The position numbers and the translations under genes are program-made. Source: Membranihabitans maritimus (GTDB lineage Bacteria; Bacteroidota; Bacteroidia; Chitinophagales; Saprospiraceae). From it: DNA of 64,000 nucleotides. Positions 36,637-44,682 of the stretch are shown piece after piece. Numbering within the stretch: position 1 is the stretch's first letter; the number at the start of each line of letters is the position of its first letter. The notes under the pieces are model-generated. The model ran no database searches. It saw only the letters and a program-made list of their open reading frames with translations, and had not been told where the DNA came from. The stretch is from positions 427,943-491,942 of the forward strand of contig NZ_JAJSLW010000002.1 of NCBI RefSeq assembly GCF_021729145.1, in the 5' to 3' direction.

Positions 36637-37026
36637 ATGATGCATACGACGACGACTAATGGCATAAGAATAAGTGTGAGGGTTTTTTATAATAAGGAAT
36701 ATTCAGATCCTTTGGAGAAAAAATTCGTTTATGTTTACGAAATTTTAATTGAGAATTTGACGGATAACCCCGTTCAATTAATGGCCCGGCACTGGCGAAT
36801 TTTTGATGGCTACGGGATAAAAAGGGAAGTAATAGGAGAAGGAATTATTGGAAGGCAGCCCGTAATTGACCCGGGAGAATTCCACAGTTATTCTTCATGG
36901 AGCCCGGTAAGCACGGAACTGGGGCGGATGGATGGCCGTTATCAAATGATCAACCTGACTACTGATGAAAAGTTCTATGTGAATATTCCAAGTTTTGATT
37001 TGATCTATCCGATGATATTGAATTAG
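36637..37026 (+). CDS. apaG: ApaG domain protein
   Basis: Small fibronectin-III-like protein of 129 residues. The ApaG core is plain: FVYVYEILIENLTDNPVQLM, ARHWRIFDGYGIKREVIGEG, IIGRQPVIDPGEFHSYSSW, and MDGRYQMI. Homologues affect cobalt/magnesium sensitivity and Ap4A metabolism in enterobacteria, though the biochemical role is unsettled. It follows gmk by 9 bp and ends the yicC-gmk-apaG unit. Confidence 0.93.
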   Translation: MMHTTTTNGIRISVRVFYNKEYSDPLEKKFVYVYEILIENLTDNPVQLMARHWRIFDGYGIKREVIGEGIIGRQPVIDPGEFHSYSSWSPVSTELGRMDGRYQMINLTTDEKFYVNIPSFDLIYPMILN

Positions 37027-37182
37027 GCAACTTTTACTTTTGTAAGTGGCAAGGAGGTTACCCCAACTTTTAAACCTACAAACCTATTTCAAAACTACAA
37101 TGGAATGACGGATTGCAAGATCGAATAATTCCGAAATGATTAAAAATTTACTACCTTTTCTGTCCTAAATTAATTGAATCCG

Positions 37183-39792
37183 ATGAAACGTAGAAAGGCG
37201 ATAAAATCAATGGCTCTTTCAGCTATTGGTACACATGTATGGACTCATTCCAGTCTGGCAAATAAAGCAGTTGAACAAAAAATAAAAAAGCAGGGCCAGG
37301 CTTCTGTTTACAGCAGCAGGTGGTTTAACCTTCCCGACTCCACCTGGATTGGTGAAGAGTTTTGGGCCAATCGGTTGCAGGATTGGGAGATTGAGGATGG
37401 GAAATTGAAATGCAATATTAATAGTAATAACCGTTCGGCCCATTTATTGACGTATCAATTATCTGCGGAAGGCAATTTTGCACAGAACTCTATTCATTTG
37501 GATATAAATAGTAAAATTCTTGATCAGAAAGGTAAAGTGGGGTTTTTGTGGGGTGTCAAAGGAAAGTTCAAAGATTATCGAAGTGCTTGTATTACAGGGA
37601 ATGGGATCGAAGCCTGTATCGATACAGAAGGGTATTTGGTTTTGGGAGGATCGAAGTCAAATAAGGTAGTAGAAAGAAACTTTCTGGAGGATGGTGTAGA
37701 ATTAAAATTGTTTTTTAGTTCTGATGGAAGTGGTTTACAAGCAGATCTGTCTGTATGGCACAACGGAAGATCTGTCGTTACATTGAGAAAGGAAGATTTT
37801 TCAATAGGAGATATAGAGGGTAACATCGTTTTATATTCTGATTTTGAAAATACTGAGGATGAAACATGGACAGTCAAATTCAGTAGTTGGGATTTGAGGG
37901 GAGATATGCTTACCGGAAGTGGCGACCAAAGTTTTGGACCGATTTATTTTACACAATATACTCAGGAAGCTGGGATATTGAAGATGACTGCACAGTTGGC
38001 ACCTGTGGATCAGGACGATTTGAAAGCAGTTCTTTCTGTGAAGACAGGTGAAGAAGACTGGAGGCCCGTAGCTGAAAGTAATATTCATCCCAGAGCCAGG
38101 ACCGCCCATTTCAGAGTGGAAGATTGGGATGGTACACAAGTCTATGATTATAAAGTTAATATACTTATACGGTTAAAGGATGGGACTGAAATTCCTTACG
38201 AGTATTCGGGGGTAATCGATGCCGAACCCATTGATAAAACTGAAATCAAGGCTTTGGCACTGAGCTGTAACGGAGATATGGGGTTTCCGGATACTGAATT
38301 GAGAAATAATGCGCTGACTCATCATGCGGATGTGGTTTTTTTTCTGGGGGATCAATTTTATGAAAGAAATGCAGGTTTTGGCGTGCAAATGGGACCTCCC
38401 GAGAAATCAATTCTGGATTTTTTGAGAAAATGGTATTTATTTGGATGGGCACATCGCGATTTATTTCGGAACCGCCCTTCTATCTGTTTGCCAGATGATC
38501 ATGATGTATATCATGGGAATATTTGGGGCGAGGGGGGAAAGGCTACCATAAAAGATGGCGGTGCTGCTGCAAGGCAGGATACTGGAGGGTACAAAATGCC
38601 TGCCGATTGGGTAAATATTGTACAAATTACACAGACGAGCCATATGCCTGATGCCTATGATCCCACTCCTGTAAAGCAAGGAATATCCGTTTATTATACG
38701 AGTTGGAAATATGGGGGAATGGATTTTGCATTAATAGAGGACCGGAAATTCAAATCTGCACCCAAGAATATATTTCCTGAAGAAGCGGACGTCTATAACG
38801 GATATGCCCAAAACCAGGAATTTGATTTTGCAAGTTTTACGGAGCCGGAGAAGGCCGAATTAATTGGCGATCGCCAACAGTCTTTTCTGACAGATTGGGC
38901 TGAAGACTGGACGGGCAATATCCATATGAAGGTGCTTTTGTCTGCCACTTCATTCATGACACTTCAGACCCTTCCCAAAGGAACTCCAAATGACCAGATC
39001 ACTCCCCGCCTTCCTATTCCGGAACGGGATGAATATGTAGAAGGGGATTATTTTACCAGGGATATGGATTCCAACGGTTGGCCTCAGGCGCGCCGGGATG
39101 AAGTAGTACGCATCATCCGTAAATGCTACGCTACTCATATCGTAGGAGATCAGCATTTGGCTTCTGTAGCCCAATACGGTGTAGAGGACTTTGGTGACAG
39201 TAATTTTACGTTCACAGTACCGGCCATAGCCAGTGTGTGGCCTAGAAGATGGTGGCCTCCGGTGTCGCAACACCACAGACCTATTCCGGGAAGGAAATTA
39301 TATTCCGGCAACTTTAAAGATGGGTTTGGAAATAAAATGACCGTTTATGCGGCTGCTAACCCGGAAAAAAGTAACCGGGAACCTGCTATTTTGTACGATC
39401 GGGCTACTGGTTATGGGGTCGTAACCTTCAATAAAAATAATAGACGTATCCGGTTTGAGTGTTGGCCTCGATTTATGGATCCGGTCCGGGAACCTCAGGG
39501 GCAATACGATGATTGGCCTATAGAAATAAGTCAATACGATAATTTTGCCTCCTCCAGTAAATTTAAGTTGCCTACTTTGACTATCCATGGAGTGGAGGAC
39601 CCTGTCATCAAAATATTTGATGAGGCGGGTGAACTGGTAAGTGCAATCCGCATAAAGGGAAAGGTGTTTCAACCACCTGTATTGATGGAAGGGAATTATA
39701 TTGTAGAAGTGGGAGATCCCGATGCCAATAAATGGGAAAAACTTAAACTGTCCACTTCGCGGCCGGGGGAAACTGTGACGGTAGTAGTATAG
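37183..39792 (+). CDS. PhoD-like alkaline phosphatase with N-terminal LamG/DUF1080-like domain
   Basis: Exported phosphodiesterase/phosphatase of the PhoD-like family. I choose the ATG at 37183 (MKRRKAIKSMALSAIG), a Tat-like leader, over the in-frame TTG at 37174. Residues about 45-245 form a jelly-roll-like domain resembling laminin-G/DUF1080 modules, then a small Fn3-like linker. The catalytic part has SCNGDMGFPD, FFLGDQFYERN, CLPDDHDVYHGNIWGE and HIVGDQHLAS, the calcium/iron ligands of PhoD enzymes. At about 870 residues it is much longer than a 500-residue PhoD because of the front module. It is monocistronic; with the 9.6-21 kb enzymes it adds to a rich phosphatase set. Confidence 0.9.
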   Translation: MKRRKAIKSMALSAIGTHVWTHSSLANKAVEQKIKKQGQASVYSSRWFNLPDSTWIGEEFWANRLQDWEIEDGKLKCNINSNNRSAHLLTYQLSAEGNFAQNSIHLDINSKILDQKGKVGFLWGVKGKFKDYRSACITGNGIEACIDTEGYLVLGGSKSNKVVERNFLEDGVELKLFFSSDGSGLQADLSVWHNGRSVVTLRKEDFSIGDIEGNIVLYSDFENTEDETWTVKFSSWDLRGDMLTGSGDQSFGPIYFTQYTQEAGILKMTAQLAPVDQDDLKAVLSVKTGEEDWRPVAESNIHPRARTAHFRVEDWDGTQVYDYKVNILIRLKDGTEIPYEYSGVIDAEPIDKTEIKALALSCNGDMGFPDTELRNNALTHHADVVFFLGDQFYERNAGFGVQMGPPEKSILDFLRKWYLFGWAHRDLFRNRPSICLPDDHDVYHGNIWGEGGKATIKDGGAAARQDTGGYKMPADWVNIVQITQTSHMPDAYDPTPVKQGISVYYTSWKYGGMDFALIEDRKFKSAPKNIFPEEADVYNGYAQNQEFDFASFTEPEKAELIGDRQQSFLTDWAEDWTGNIHMKVLLSATSFMTLQTLPKGTPNDQITPRLPIPERDEYVEGDYFTRDMDSNGWPQARRDEVVRIIRKCYATHIVGDQHLASVAQYGVEDFGDSNFTFTVPAIASVWPRRWWPPVSQHHRPIPGRKLYSGNFKDGFGNKMTVYAAANPEKSNREPAILYDRATGYGVVTFNKNNRRIRFECWPRFMDPVREPQGQYDDWPIEISQYDNFASSSKFKLPTLTIHGVEDPVIKIFDEAGELVSAIRIKGKVFQPPVLMEGNYIVEVGDPDANKWEKLKLSTSRPGETVTVVV

Positions 39793-40201
39793 GTTGCTAG
39801 ATTTTGGTTAAGAATTTCGTTTAAGCCAGTGCATAAAAAATCAGCTACAAAAGTACTCGGAACCAGGGTGTTTATTAGTTTAACGTCAGTTCGACAAATA
39901 ATTGATTCTGTCATTATTTTTGCTGAAAATGCAATGCCCAAGGTATCTGGCAAAGGCATTCCTATGGGGACTTTGTGGAAATCAATGCCAGAATAGACGA
40001 TTCTACTTGTTATCCACCCGGGGTTAGGTATTTGTCGCTTCCCGCCGATTTCATGTCGGGACAGGCACTTCAGAGATCTTTTTTTCTCGGTCGAACACAC
40101 TTTAGTTTAGGTGGGTTTTTAACCCGCTTAATTCATGACGAAACGTAAACAATGGATAAAAACAAGTTGAGACTTTTCCTTAATAAATTAAAGAGCCGGA
40201 T
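39793..40201. other. Gene-free stretch containing one copy of a dispersed repeat
   Basis: About 410 bp between two convergent genes. I see no gene here. The stretch is largely taken up by the repeat annotated at 39934-40102; the open frames across it are not protein-like. Confidence 0.6.
39934..40102 (+). repeat. Dispersed intergenic repeat, copy A
   Basis: About 170 bp that matches, in inverted orientation, the sequence at 63787-63965. Shared islands include ATGCCCAAGG.ATCTGGCAAAG, CCTATGGG, GACTTTGT, ATCAATGCCAGAAT, TTCATGTCGGGACAGGCACT and TCAGAG. The middle part (about 40000-40040) is diverged and carries small indels relative to copy B. No ORF or transposase is linked to it. Confidence 0.85.
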
Positions 40202-41053
40202 TTAAAAATAATTAACAATTCCGCATAAGTCTTTGGATTTCTTCCATAGACGTTCAGCCATTGCTTCATCATACGAAGCCGTGGAGGACTTTTTGGGCTG
40301 GTTATGATCCCAGTACCTTCCGGATTCTAGGTTTGTACCTGGAGAGTGCGTAATGAACAAAGCAGTTTCAGCCCCTTGCTCAGGTGTTTTCCCTTGCTTG
40401 CTTCTCCAATTCCATATCAGGCTAAAAAGCCAGTTAGTGTTTTTGATACCAATATCGGTATTGACCAGACCCGGATGCACGGCATATATGGTTAAATTGT
40501 CATAGGGATTTATTTTTTCAAAATGATAGGTAAACATGACATTGGCTAATTTGGAATGTCCATATGCCCTCAACCCCTGGAATTTGTTTTTCAAATTCAG
40601 GTTGTCGATACGTAATTTAGCAAGAAAATGTGAGTCAGAATTGATGGTTATAATTTTTGCATCTTCGCTTTTGATTAATTGCGGAAGCAGTAAATGAGAA
40701 AGATAAAAAGGTGTCACGTGATTTACCATGAAAGTCAATTCAATATTGGCATCATTGAGTAACCATTTACTGTAAAAAGATCCGGCATTATGTATGAGGA
40801 CGTCAATGGTATCAAATTTTTCATTCACTTCATCTGCAATGTGTCGTAAGTCAGAAAATTGCGTGAGATCAGCAATGATAATATGTACCTTATTATTTTT
40901 CGTGAGGTCAATTAATTTTTTACGTGCATTCATGGCTTTTTCCCTGTTTCGGCAAACCATAATTGCGGTATTGTTTTTCAGAAGAACACCTTTAGTGATT
41001 TCGAATCCAATGCCTGCGTTGGCTCCGGTAATTAATACGGTTTGGTTTTTCAT
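40202..41053 (-). CDS. Short-chain dehydrogenase/reductase (retinol-dehydrogenase-like)
   Basis: NAD(P)-dependent oxidoreductase. The cofactor motif is LITGANAGIGFEI, the NAG element is LIHNAGSF, the catalytic serine is in IITINSDSHF, and the Tyr/Lys pair is in YGHSKLAN. The 283-residue length suits the RDH/WWOX-like SDR group. No signal peptide is present. It lies 21 bp downstream of a cation-efflux gene on the same strand. The substrate cannot be predicted. Confidence 0.9.
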   Translation of the reverse strand: MKNQTVLITGANAGIGFEITKGVLLKNNTAIMVCRNREKAMNARKKLIDLTKNNKVHIIIADLTQFSDLRHIADEVNEKFDTIDVLIHNAGSFYSKWLLNDANIELTFMVNHVTPFYLSHLLLPQLIKSEDAKIITINSDSHFLAKLRIDNLNLKNKFQGLRAYGHSKLANVMFTYHFEKINPYDNLTIYAVHPGLVNTDIGIKNTNWLFSLIWNWRSKQGKTPEQGAETALFITHSPGTNLESGRYWDHNQPKKSSTASYDEAMAERLWKKSKDLCGIVNYF

Positions 41054-41074
41054 GTATGCAATGTAATATTTGAA

Positions 41075-41947
41075 TCAATAGTGATCAGGTTCTATATGTA
41101 TTAGGATCTCAATTATTTCGGGAATTTCCCGTTGGATACTGTCTTTTAGATTATGTGCTAATAGATGACCTTCCTTTACCGATTTGTCCCCATCTACCAC
41201 GGCGTGGAGATCAACGTGATAATACATTCCTGTTTTGCGAATAAAACATTTTTCTGTTTCAAGTATGCCATGTTCAGATGCTGCGATATCCCTTATTTTT
41301 TGAATCATTTCCTGATGGAGATTTTCATCCATAATTTCGCCCAGTGCCGGCCGGAAAATAAGGTATGCATTCAGAAGTATGATAACAGCAGCCACTATAG
41401 CAGCCCAATCATCAGCCGCTTCATAACCCGGTCCCATAATTATGGCCACGGCTATTCCGATAAAGGCAGTAAATGAAGTAATGGCATCACTTCGGTGGTG
41501 CCAGGCGTCTGCCTGTAAAGTCGTACTCTTGAATTCTTTTCCTCGCCGGTTCATTCTTCGATACATGATCTCCTTTACTATAATAATTAAGGTGAGTATA
41601 ATCAAAGTATAGGGCCTGGGGGTGCTGTGGGGTTGCTGTATATGCAGAATGCTTTGATATATTATAAAAATGGACGACAAGACCAATAACCCAACAATGA
41701 CAAATGTAATTAATGGCTCTGCCCTACCGTGCCCGTAAGGATGGTTTTTATCCGGAGGTTTCACGGCATATTTTATGCCAAATAAGACCAGCAAAGAAGA
41801 AAAGATATCTGATATGGATTCGATGCCATCTGCGATTAATGCAAAGGAAGATCCCAGAATGCCTGTAATAATTTTAATGGTGGCTAAACCTACGTTGACT
41901 ACTATGCTGGTGAAAGCTGATTGAATGGCTTTTTTTGGATAGTCCAT
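41075..41947 (-). CDS. Cation diffusion facilitator family transporter
   Basis: Inner-membrane divalent-metal/proton antiporter of 290 residues with six membrane segments. Metal-site motifs: IADGIESISDIFSS in the second segment, HPYGHGRAEP in the loop, and DAWHHRSDAITSF in the fifth. The cytoplasmic C-terminal domain follows with VDLHAVVDG. The HHxxD form in the transport site is common in zinc/iron-type CDFs, but the ion cannot be fixed by eye. Confidence 0.94.
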   Translation of the reverse strand: MDYPKKAIQSAFTSIVVNVGLATIKIITGILGSSFALIADGIESISDIFSSLLVLFGIKYAVKPPDKNHPYGHGRAEPLITFVIVGLLVLSSIFIIYQSILHIQQPHSTPRPYTLIILTLIIIVKEIMYRRMNRRGKEFKSTTLQADAWHHRSDAITSFTAFIGIAVAIIMGPGYEAADDWAAIVAAVIILLNAYLIFRPALGEIMDENLHQEMIQKIRDIAASEHGILETEKCFIRKTGMYYHVDLHAVVDGDKSVKEGHLLAHNLKDSIQREIPEIIEILIHIEPDHY

Positions 41948-42127
41948 GGAAATACCTGTTGTCTTATTTTAAAGGTTTATGCGAAAAGCTTCTACCTTTT
42001 AGCTTGTACACTTTTTTGGATTTAGGTAACGTCATACAGTTGGTTAAAGTACCAAAAAAATTATTGGTTTATTGAAAATTTCGGTTTAATTAGAAATCAT
42101 TAATAAATTGATGTAAAGGAAAAATCT

Positions 42128-42892
42128 ATGGAGGGCAAAATTACAAAGTCAATAAATGAAAAGGGGGTGGGAGTGATATCATTTTATCACCCTGCTCACA
42201 ATTCTATGCCGGGATACCTGCTTGAGGGGCTGGAAAATGCGATTTTGGAGTTCGGAAAAAATGAAACTGTCCGTGTCATACTCCTGGAGAGTGAGGGCGA
42301 CCGTACTTTTTGTGCAGGCGCCAGTTTTGATGAATTGATAACGGTTTCGAATGAAGTAAACGGCAAGGCTTTTTTTATGGGGTTTGCCCGTGTAATCAAT
42401 GCCTTGCGTACATGTAGAAAAATTACGGTAGCGAGAGTACAGGGCAAAGCCGTCGGAGGGGGGGTCGGAATATGTGCAGCAGTTGATTACGCTATCGCTT
42501 CGAAGTGGGCATCTATTAAATTGAGTGAACTTACCCTGGGGATAGGTCCTTTTGTTATAGGTCCTGCAGTAGAACGCAAAATGGGCAAAGCTGTTTTGGG
42601 CCACATGACGCTGAATGCCAGTGAATGGCAAACGGCGCATTGGGCAAAGGAAAAAGGATTGTTTCAGGAAGTATTTGATACCCGGGAGCAAATGGATGCC
42701 TATATTTCCGAATTTACAGTAAAACTGGCTGGTTACAATCCGGAAGCAATGGTGGAAGTAAAAAATATTTTGTGGGAAGGTACTGATCACTGGACGGATT
42801 TACTGGAGAAAAGAGCTGGTTTGAGTGGACGGTTAGTGCTTTCGGAATATGCTAAAAAAGCACTGCAAAAAATAAAAGAAAAAAAGGCCTGA
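42128..42892 (+). CDS. Enoyl-CoA hydratase/isomerase family protein
   Basis: Crotonase-fold enzyme of 254 residues. The oxyanion-hole regions are FCAGASFDEL and QGKAVGGGVGICAAVDYAIA; the catalytic-Glu region is KLSELTLGIGPFVIGP. It resembles enzymes of the 3-methylglutaconyl-CoA hydratase or general enoyl-CoA hydratase group. No other beta-oxidation or leucine catabolism gene is next to it. tRNA-Gln follows about 90 bp later on the same strand. Confidence 0.88.
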   Translation: MEGKITKSINEKGVGVISFYHPAHNSMPGYLLEGLENAILEFGKNETVRVILLESEGDRTFCAGASFDELITVSNEVNGKAFFMGFARVINALRTCRKITVARVQGKAVGGGVGICAAVDYAIASKWASIKLSELTLGIGPFVIGPAVERKMGKAVLGHMTLNASEWQTAHWAKEKGLFQEVFDTREQMDAYISEFTVKLAGYNPEAMVEVKNILWEGTDHWTDLLEKRAGLSGRLVLSEYAKKALQKIKEKKA

Positions 42893-42958
42893 TACTTATT
42901 TTAAAATAGTAGCTAAAAATTTTCTTCCGTTTTTTCAGACAAGAAAAAATTATTTTAT

Positions 42959-42966
42959 TAAATTTG
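42959..42966 (+). promoter_or_regulatory. -7 promoter element for tRNA-Gln
   Basis: TAAATTTG matches the Bacteroidota -7 consensus TAnnTTTG and ends 19 bp before the mature tRNA. That distance is right for a short 5' leader. The -33 box is poor. Confidence 0.55.
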
Positions 42967-42985
42967 CATCCGCTTTAATTAGCAA

Positions 42986-43056
42986 AGACCCATGGTGTAA
43001 CGGTAGCACTCCGGTTTTTGGTACCGTCAGTCAAGGTTCGAATCCTTGTGGGTCTA
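42986..43056 (+). tRNA. tRNA-Gln (anticodon TTG)
   Basis: Cloverleaf read by eye. The acceptor arm AGACCCA pairs with TGGGTCT (43049-43055) with discriminator A. The D-arm is GTG/CAC. The anticodon stem encloses loop TT-TTG-GT (anticodon at 43018-43020). The T-arm is CAAGG-TTCGAAT-CCTTG. The CCA end is not encoded. The outer anticodon-stem pair is a C-U mismatch. It is a single tRNA gene, closely followed by a terminator. Confidence 0.95.
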
Positions 43057-43059
43057 CGG

Positions 43060-43097
43060 AAAGTCCTGATGATTTGTATTGTCAGGACTTTTTTTTG
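43060..43097 (+). terminator. Intrinsic terminator after tRNA-Gln
   Basis: AAGTCCTGA (43061-43069) pairs with TCAGGACTT (43082-43090) around a 12-nt loop, followed by a run of T. The A-run on the left is short, so on the opposite strand it would be a weaker stop for the convergent gene that ends at 43101. Confidence 0.88.
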
Positions 43098-43100
43098 TAA

Positions 43101-44132
43101 TCAATTCTTCAAAAAATATGTAATCTTCGTTTTCCATTTTGACGTGTCCGGTTCCAGTGATGGGTCAGTAATATATTCTTCAAGAACAGGGTCAGTTTTG
43201 ATGAGGTTAAAATATTCCAGATATTCATCCATGGCATTATGGGCCTTATCAATTTCAGTGTACTCCCCAAAGTACATTAACTCCAGTGCCTGTGCTGCGG
43301 GTATTCCGATAATTTCGAATCCGGGTGCTTCATGGATGTCGCCCTGGATGCCTATTCCTGCAGCTATATCCGTTTTGTCATTTCCCAGAAAATCATAGTA
43401 AATTCCAGTAGGCATACCAACTGTTTTGACATTTTGGTCCTGGATTTGGTACATTGCCCTGTAAAAGTTTTGACCGAGGAAAGGAGTGATTGCTGAAGTA
43501 GGAATGGTATCCCTTTTGGCAAGAAATAAGCCTCCGCTGTATTTTTTACGTTTTATATTATATCCTGAAAATTGGAGATTTTTGTAATTTTCTGATAGTA
43601 ATTTAAGGTTGTTGAGTCCTTTTTCAAATCCGGTAGAAAGTTCTTTTTTCTGTTGACCTCCCTGTAGGGTGGCAAAAAATCGGGGGATAAGCCCATTAAA
43701 TTCAGATTGATAATTTAGATTAACAGTCGTGGTAGAATCGTTTTCTGCGTGTAGGGTTAAAGAATATTGGGCCGAGGGCTCGCCCTCTATCAAAAGATCA
43801 AAATCTATGCGTTCATTTTTTTTCAATGAACGAAGCGTCTGTATCCCTTTCTCATGTGATTTTTTATTTCTCCACTTGAGTTGGGCACTTTCTTCCCCAT
43901 CAGTGCCGGAAACTTCTGTTGTTATAGATTCTGCTGATCTTTCAGAATATATCCATGGATTCCATTGGTCAAAAAATGCAAATTGAGATGCGTATTTATT
44001 GATTACATCATTTGGTGCATCTATAGTTTTTTCTACTTTAATTTCAATATTCTGTGGCCCCGAATAGGCTATGATCGCAAATGCCACTGCAATCAAAACC
44101 AGCATAAGCAGTATAATCTTAAGTGCTTTCAT
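43101..44132 (-). CDS. SRPBCC/GyrI-like effector-binding protein, membrane-anchored
   Basis: 343-residue protein with one N-terminal membrane segment (MKALKIILLMLVLIAVAFAI) followed by a START/SRPBCC-type polyketide-cyclase-like domain (about 30-175: KVEKTIDAPNDVINKYASQF, WNPWIY). A C-terminal region (about 190-340) resembles a GyrI-like small-molecule-binding domain. It is transcribed divergently from the blaI-like repressor. The intervening 166 bp holds three BlaI-type operators, so it may be a co-regulated member of that response. The ligand is unknown. Confidence 0.78.
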   Translation of the reverse strand: MKALKIILLMLVLIAVAFAIIAYSGPQNIEIKVEKTIDAPNDVINKYASQFAFFDQWNPWIYSERSAESITTEVSGTDGEESAQLKWRNKKSHEKGIQTLRSLKKNERIDFDLLIEGEPSAQYSLTLHAENDSTTTVNLNYQSEFNGLIPRFFATLQGGQQKKELSTGFEKGLNNLKLLSENYKNLQFSGYNIKRKKYSGGLFLAKRDTIPTSAITPFLGQNFYRAMYQIQDQNVKTVGMPTGIYYDFLGNDKTDIAAGIGIQGDIHEAPGFEIIGIPAAQALELMYFGEYTEIDKAHNAMDEYLEYFNLIKTDPVLEEYITDPSLEPDTSKWKTKITYFLKN

Positions 44133-44194
44133 GATATGAAATCTTTATTCTAAAAATAAGAAAATTATTCACACCCGTAATTTTAATATTTTGT

Positions 44195-44268
44195 TACGAA
44201 AAAAATCGTACTAAAAACTTTGACTTACGAAAAGCATCGTATATATTTGATGTACGATTTTATTCGTA
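44195..44268. promoter_or_regulatory. Three BlaI/MecI-type operators
   Basis: Three perfect TACGA-N6-TCGTA dyads lie at 44195-44210, 44226-44241 and 44253-44268, with centres 31 and 27 bp apart. They sit directly upstream of the BlaI-family repressor gene. The middle dyad fills the spacer of the promoter and the third covers the expected transcription start. This is the classic arrangement for repression by a BlaI-type dimer that controls its own operon. Confidence 0.9.
44219..44249 (+). promoter_or_regulatory. Promoter of the blaI-like/M56 operon
   Basis: TTTG (44219-44222), a 19-bp spacer, and TATATTTG (44242-44249) match the Bacteroidota housekeeping promoter TTTG-N19-21-TAnnTTTG exactly. 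Transcription would start near 44256, about 43 nt before the repressor start codon. The spacer is occupied by the middle operator. Confidence 0.85.
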
Positions 44269-44298
44269 GAATGTTTATATGACCAAATTGATTAGATA

Positions 44299-44676
44299 AT
44301 GAAGAATCAGCCAACAGAAGGAGAATTAGCTATACTCCAATTATTGTGGGATCGAGGCCCTCTGACGGTTAGGGAAGTCCACGATATTATCTCCGCAGAC
44401 AAAAAGACTACCTACACGACGACTTTGAAGATGATGCAAATCATGAATGAAAAGAAGTTGCTGGGAAGAAATTCCCGGGGAAGAAGCCATGTATATCACG
44501 CTAATGTGGATCAAAAAAAGACTACACAGGGTTTATTGAATCGTTTCATGGATTTAACATTCGGGGGCAGTGCCAGCAAGTTAGTTATGCAACTGCTGGG
44601 CAGTTCAAAAACGGACGAAGAAGAGTTGGAAAAAATACGGGAACTTTTGGATGATTATGAGAAGAATAAAAATTAA
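44299..44676 (+). CDS. BlaI/MecI/CopY family repressor
   Basis: Winged-helix repressor of 125 residues. The DNA-binding part reads TEGELAILQLLWDRGPLTVR, EVHDIISADKKTTYTTTLKM, MQIMNEKKLLGRNSRGRSHV. A C-terminal dimerisation helix follows (LVMQLLGSSKTDEEELEKIR). It is followed 6 bp later by an M56 peptidase/sensor gene, the standard two-gene layout where the sensor leads to cleavage or release of the repressor. Three matching dyads upstream support autoregulation. No beta-lactamase is nearby, so the signal may be another envelope stress. Confidence 0.94.
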   Translation: MKNQPTEGELAILQLLWDRGPLTVREVHDIISADKKTTYTTTLKMMQIMNEKKLLGRNSRGRSHVYHANVDQKKTTQGLLNRFMDLTFGGSASKLVMQLLGSSKTDEEELEKIRELLDDYEKNKN

Positions 44677-44682
44677 AAAATC

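Noticed and set aside
42179..42790. 203-codon open frame antisense to the enoyl-CoA hydratase gene
   Set aside because: Fully inside a well-supported gene on the opposite strand, with no family features.
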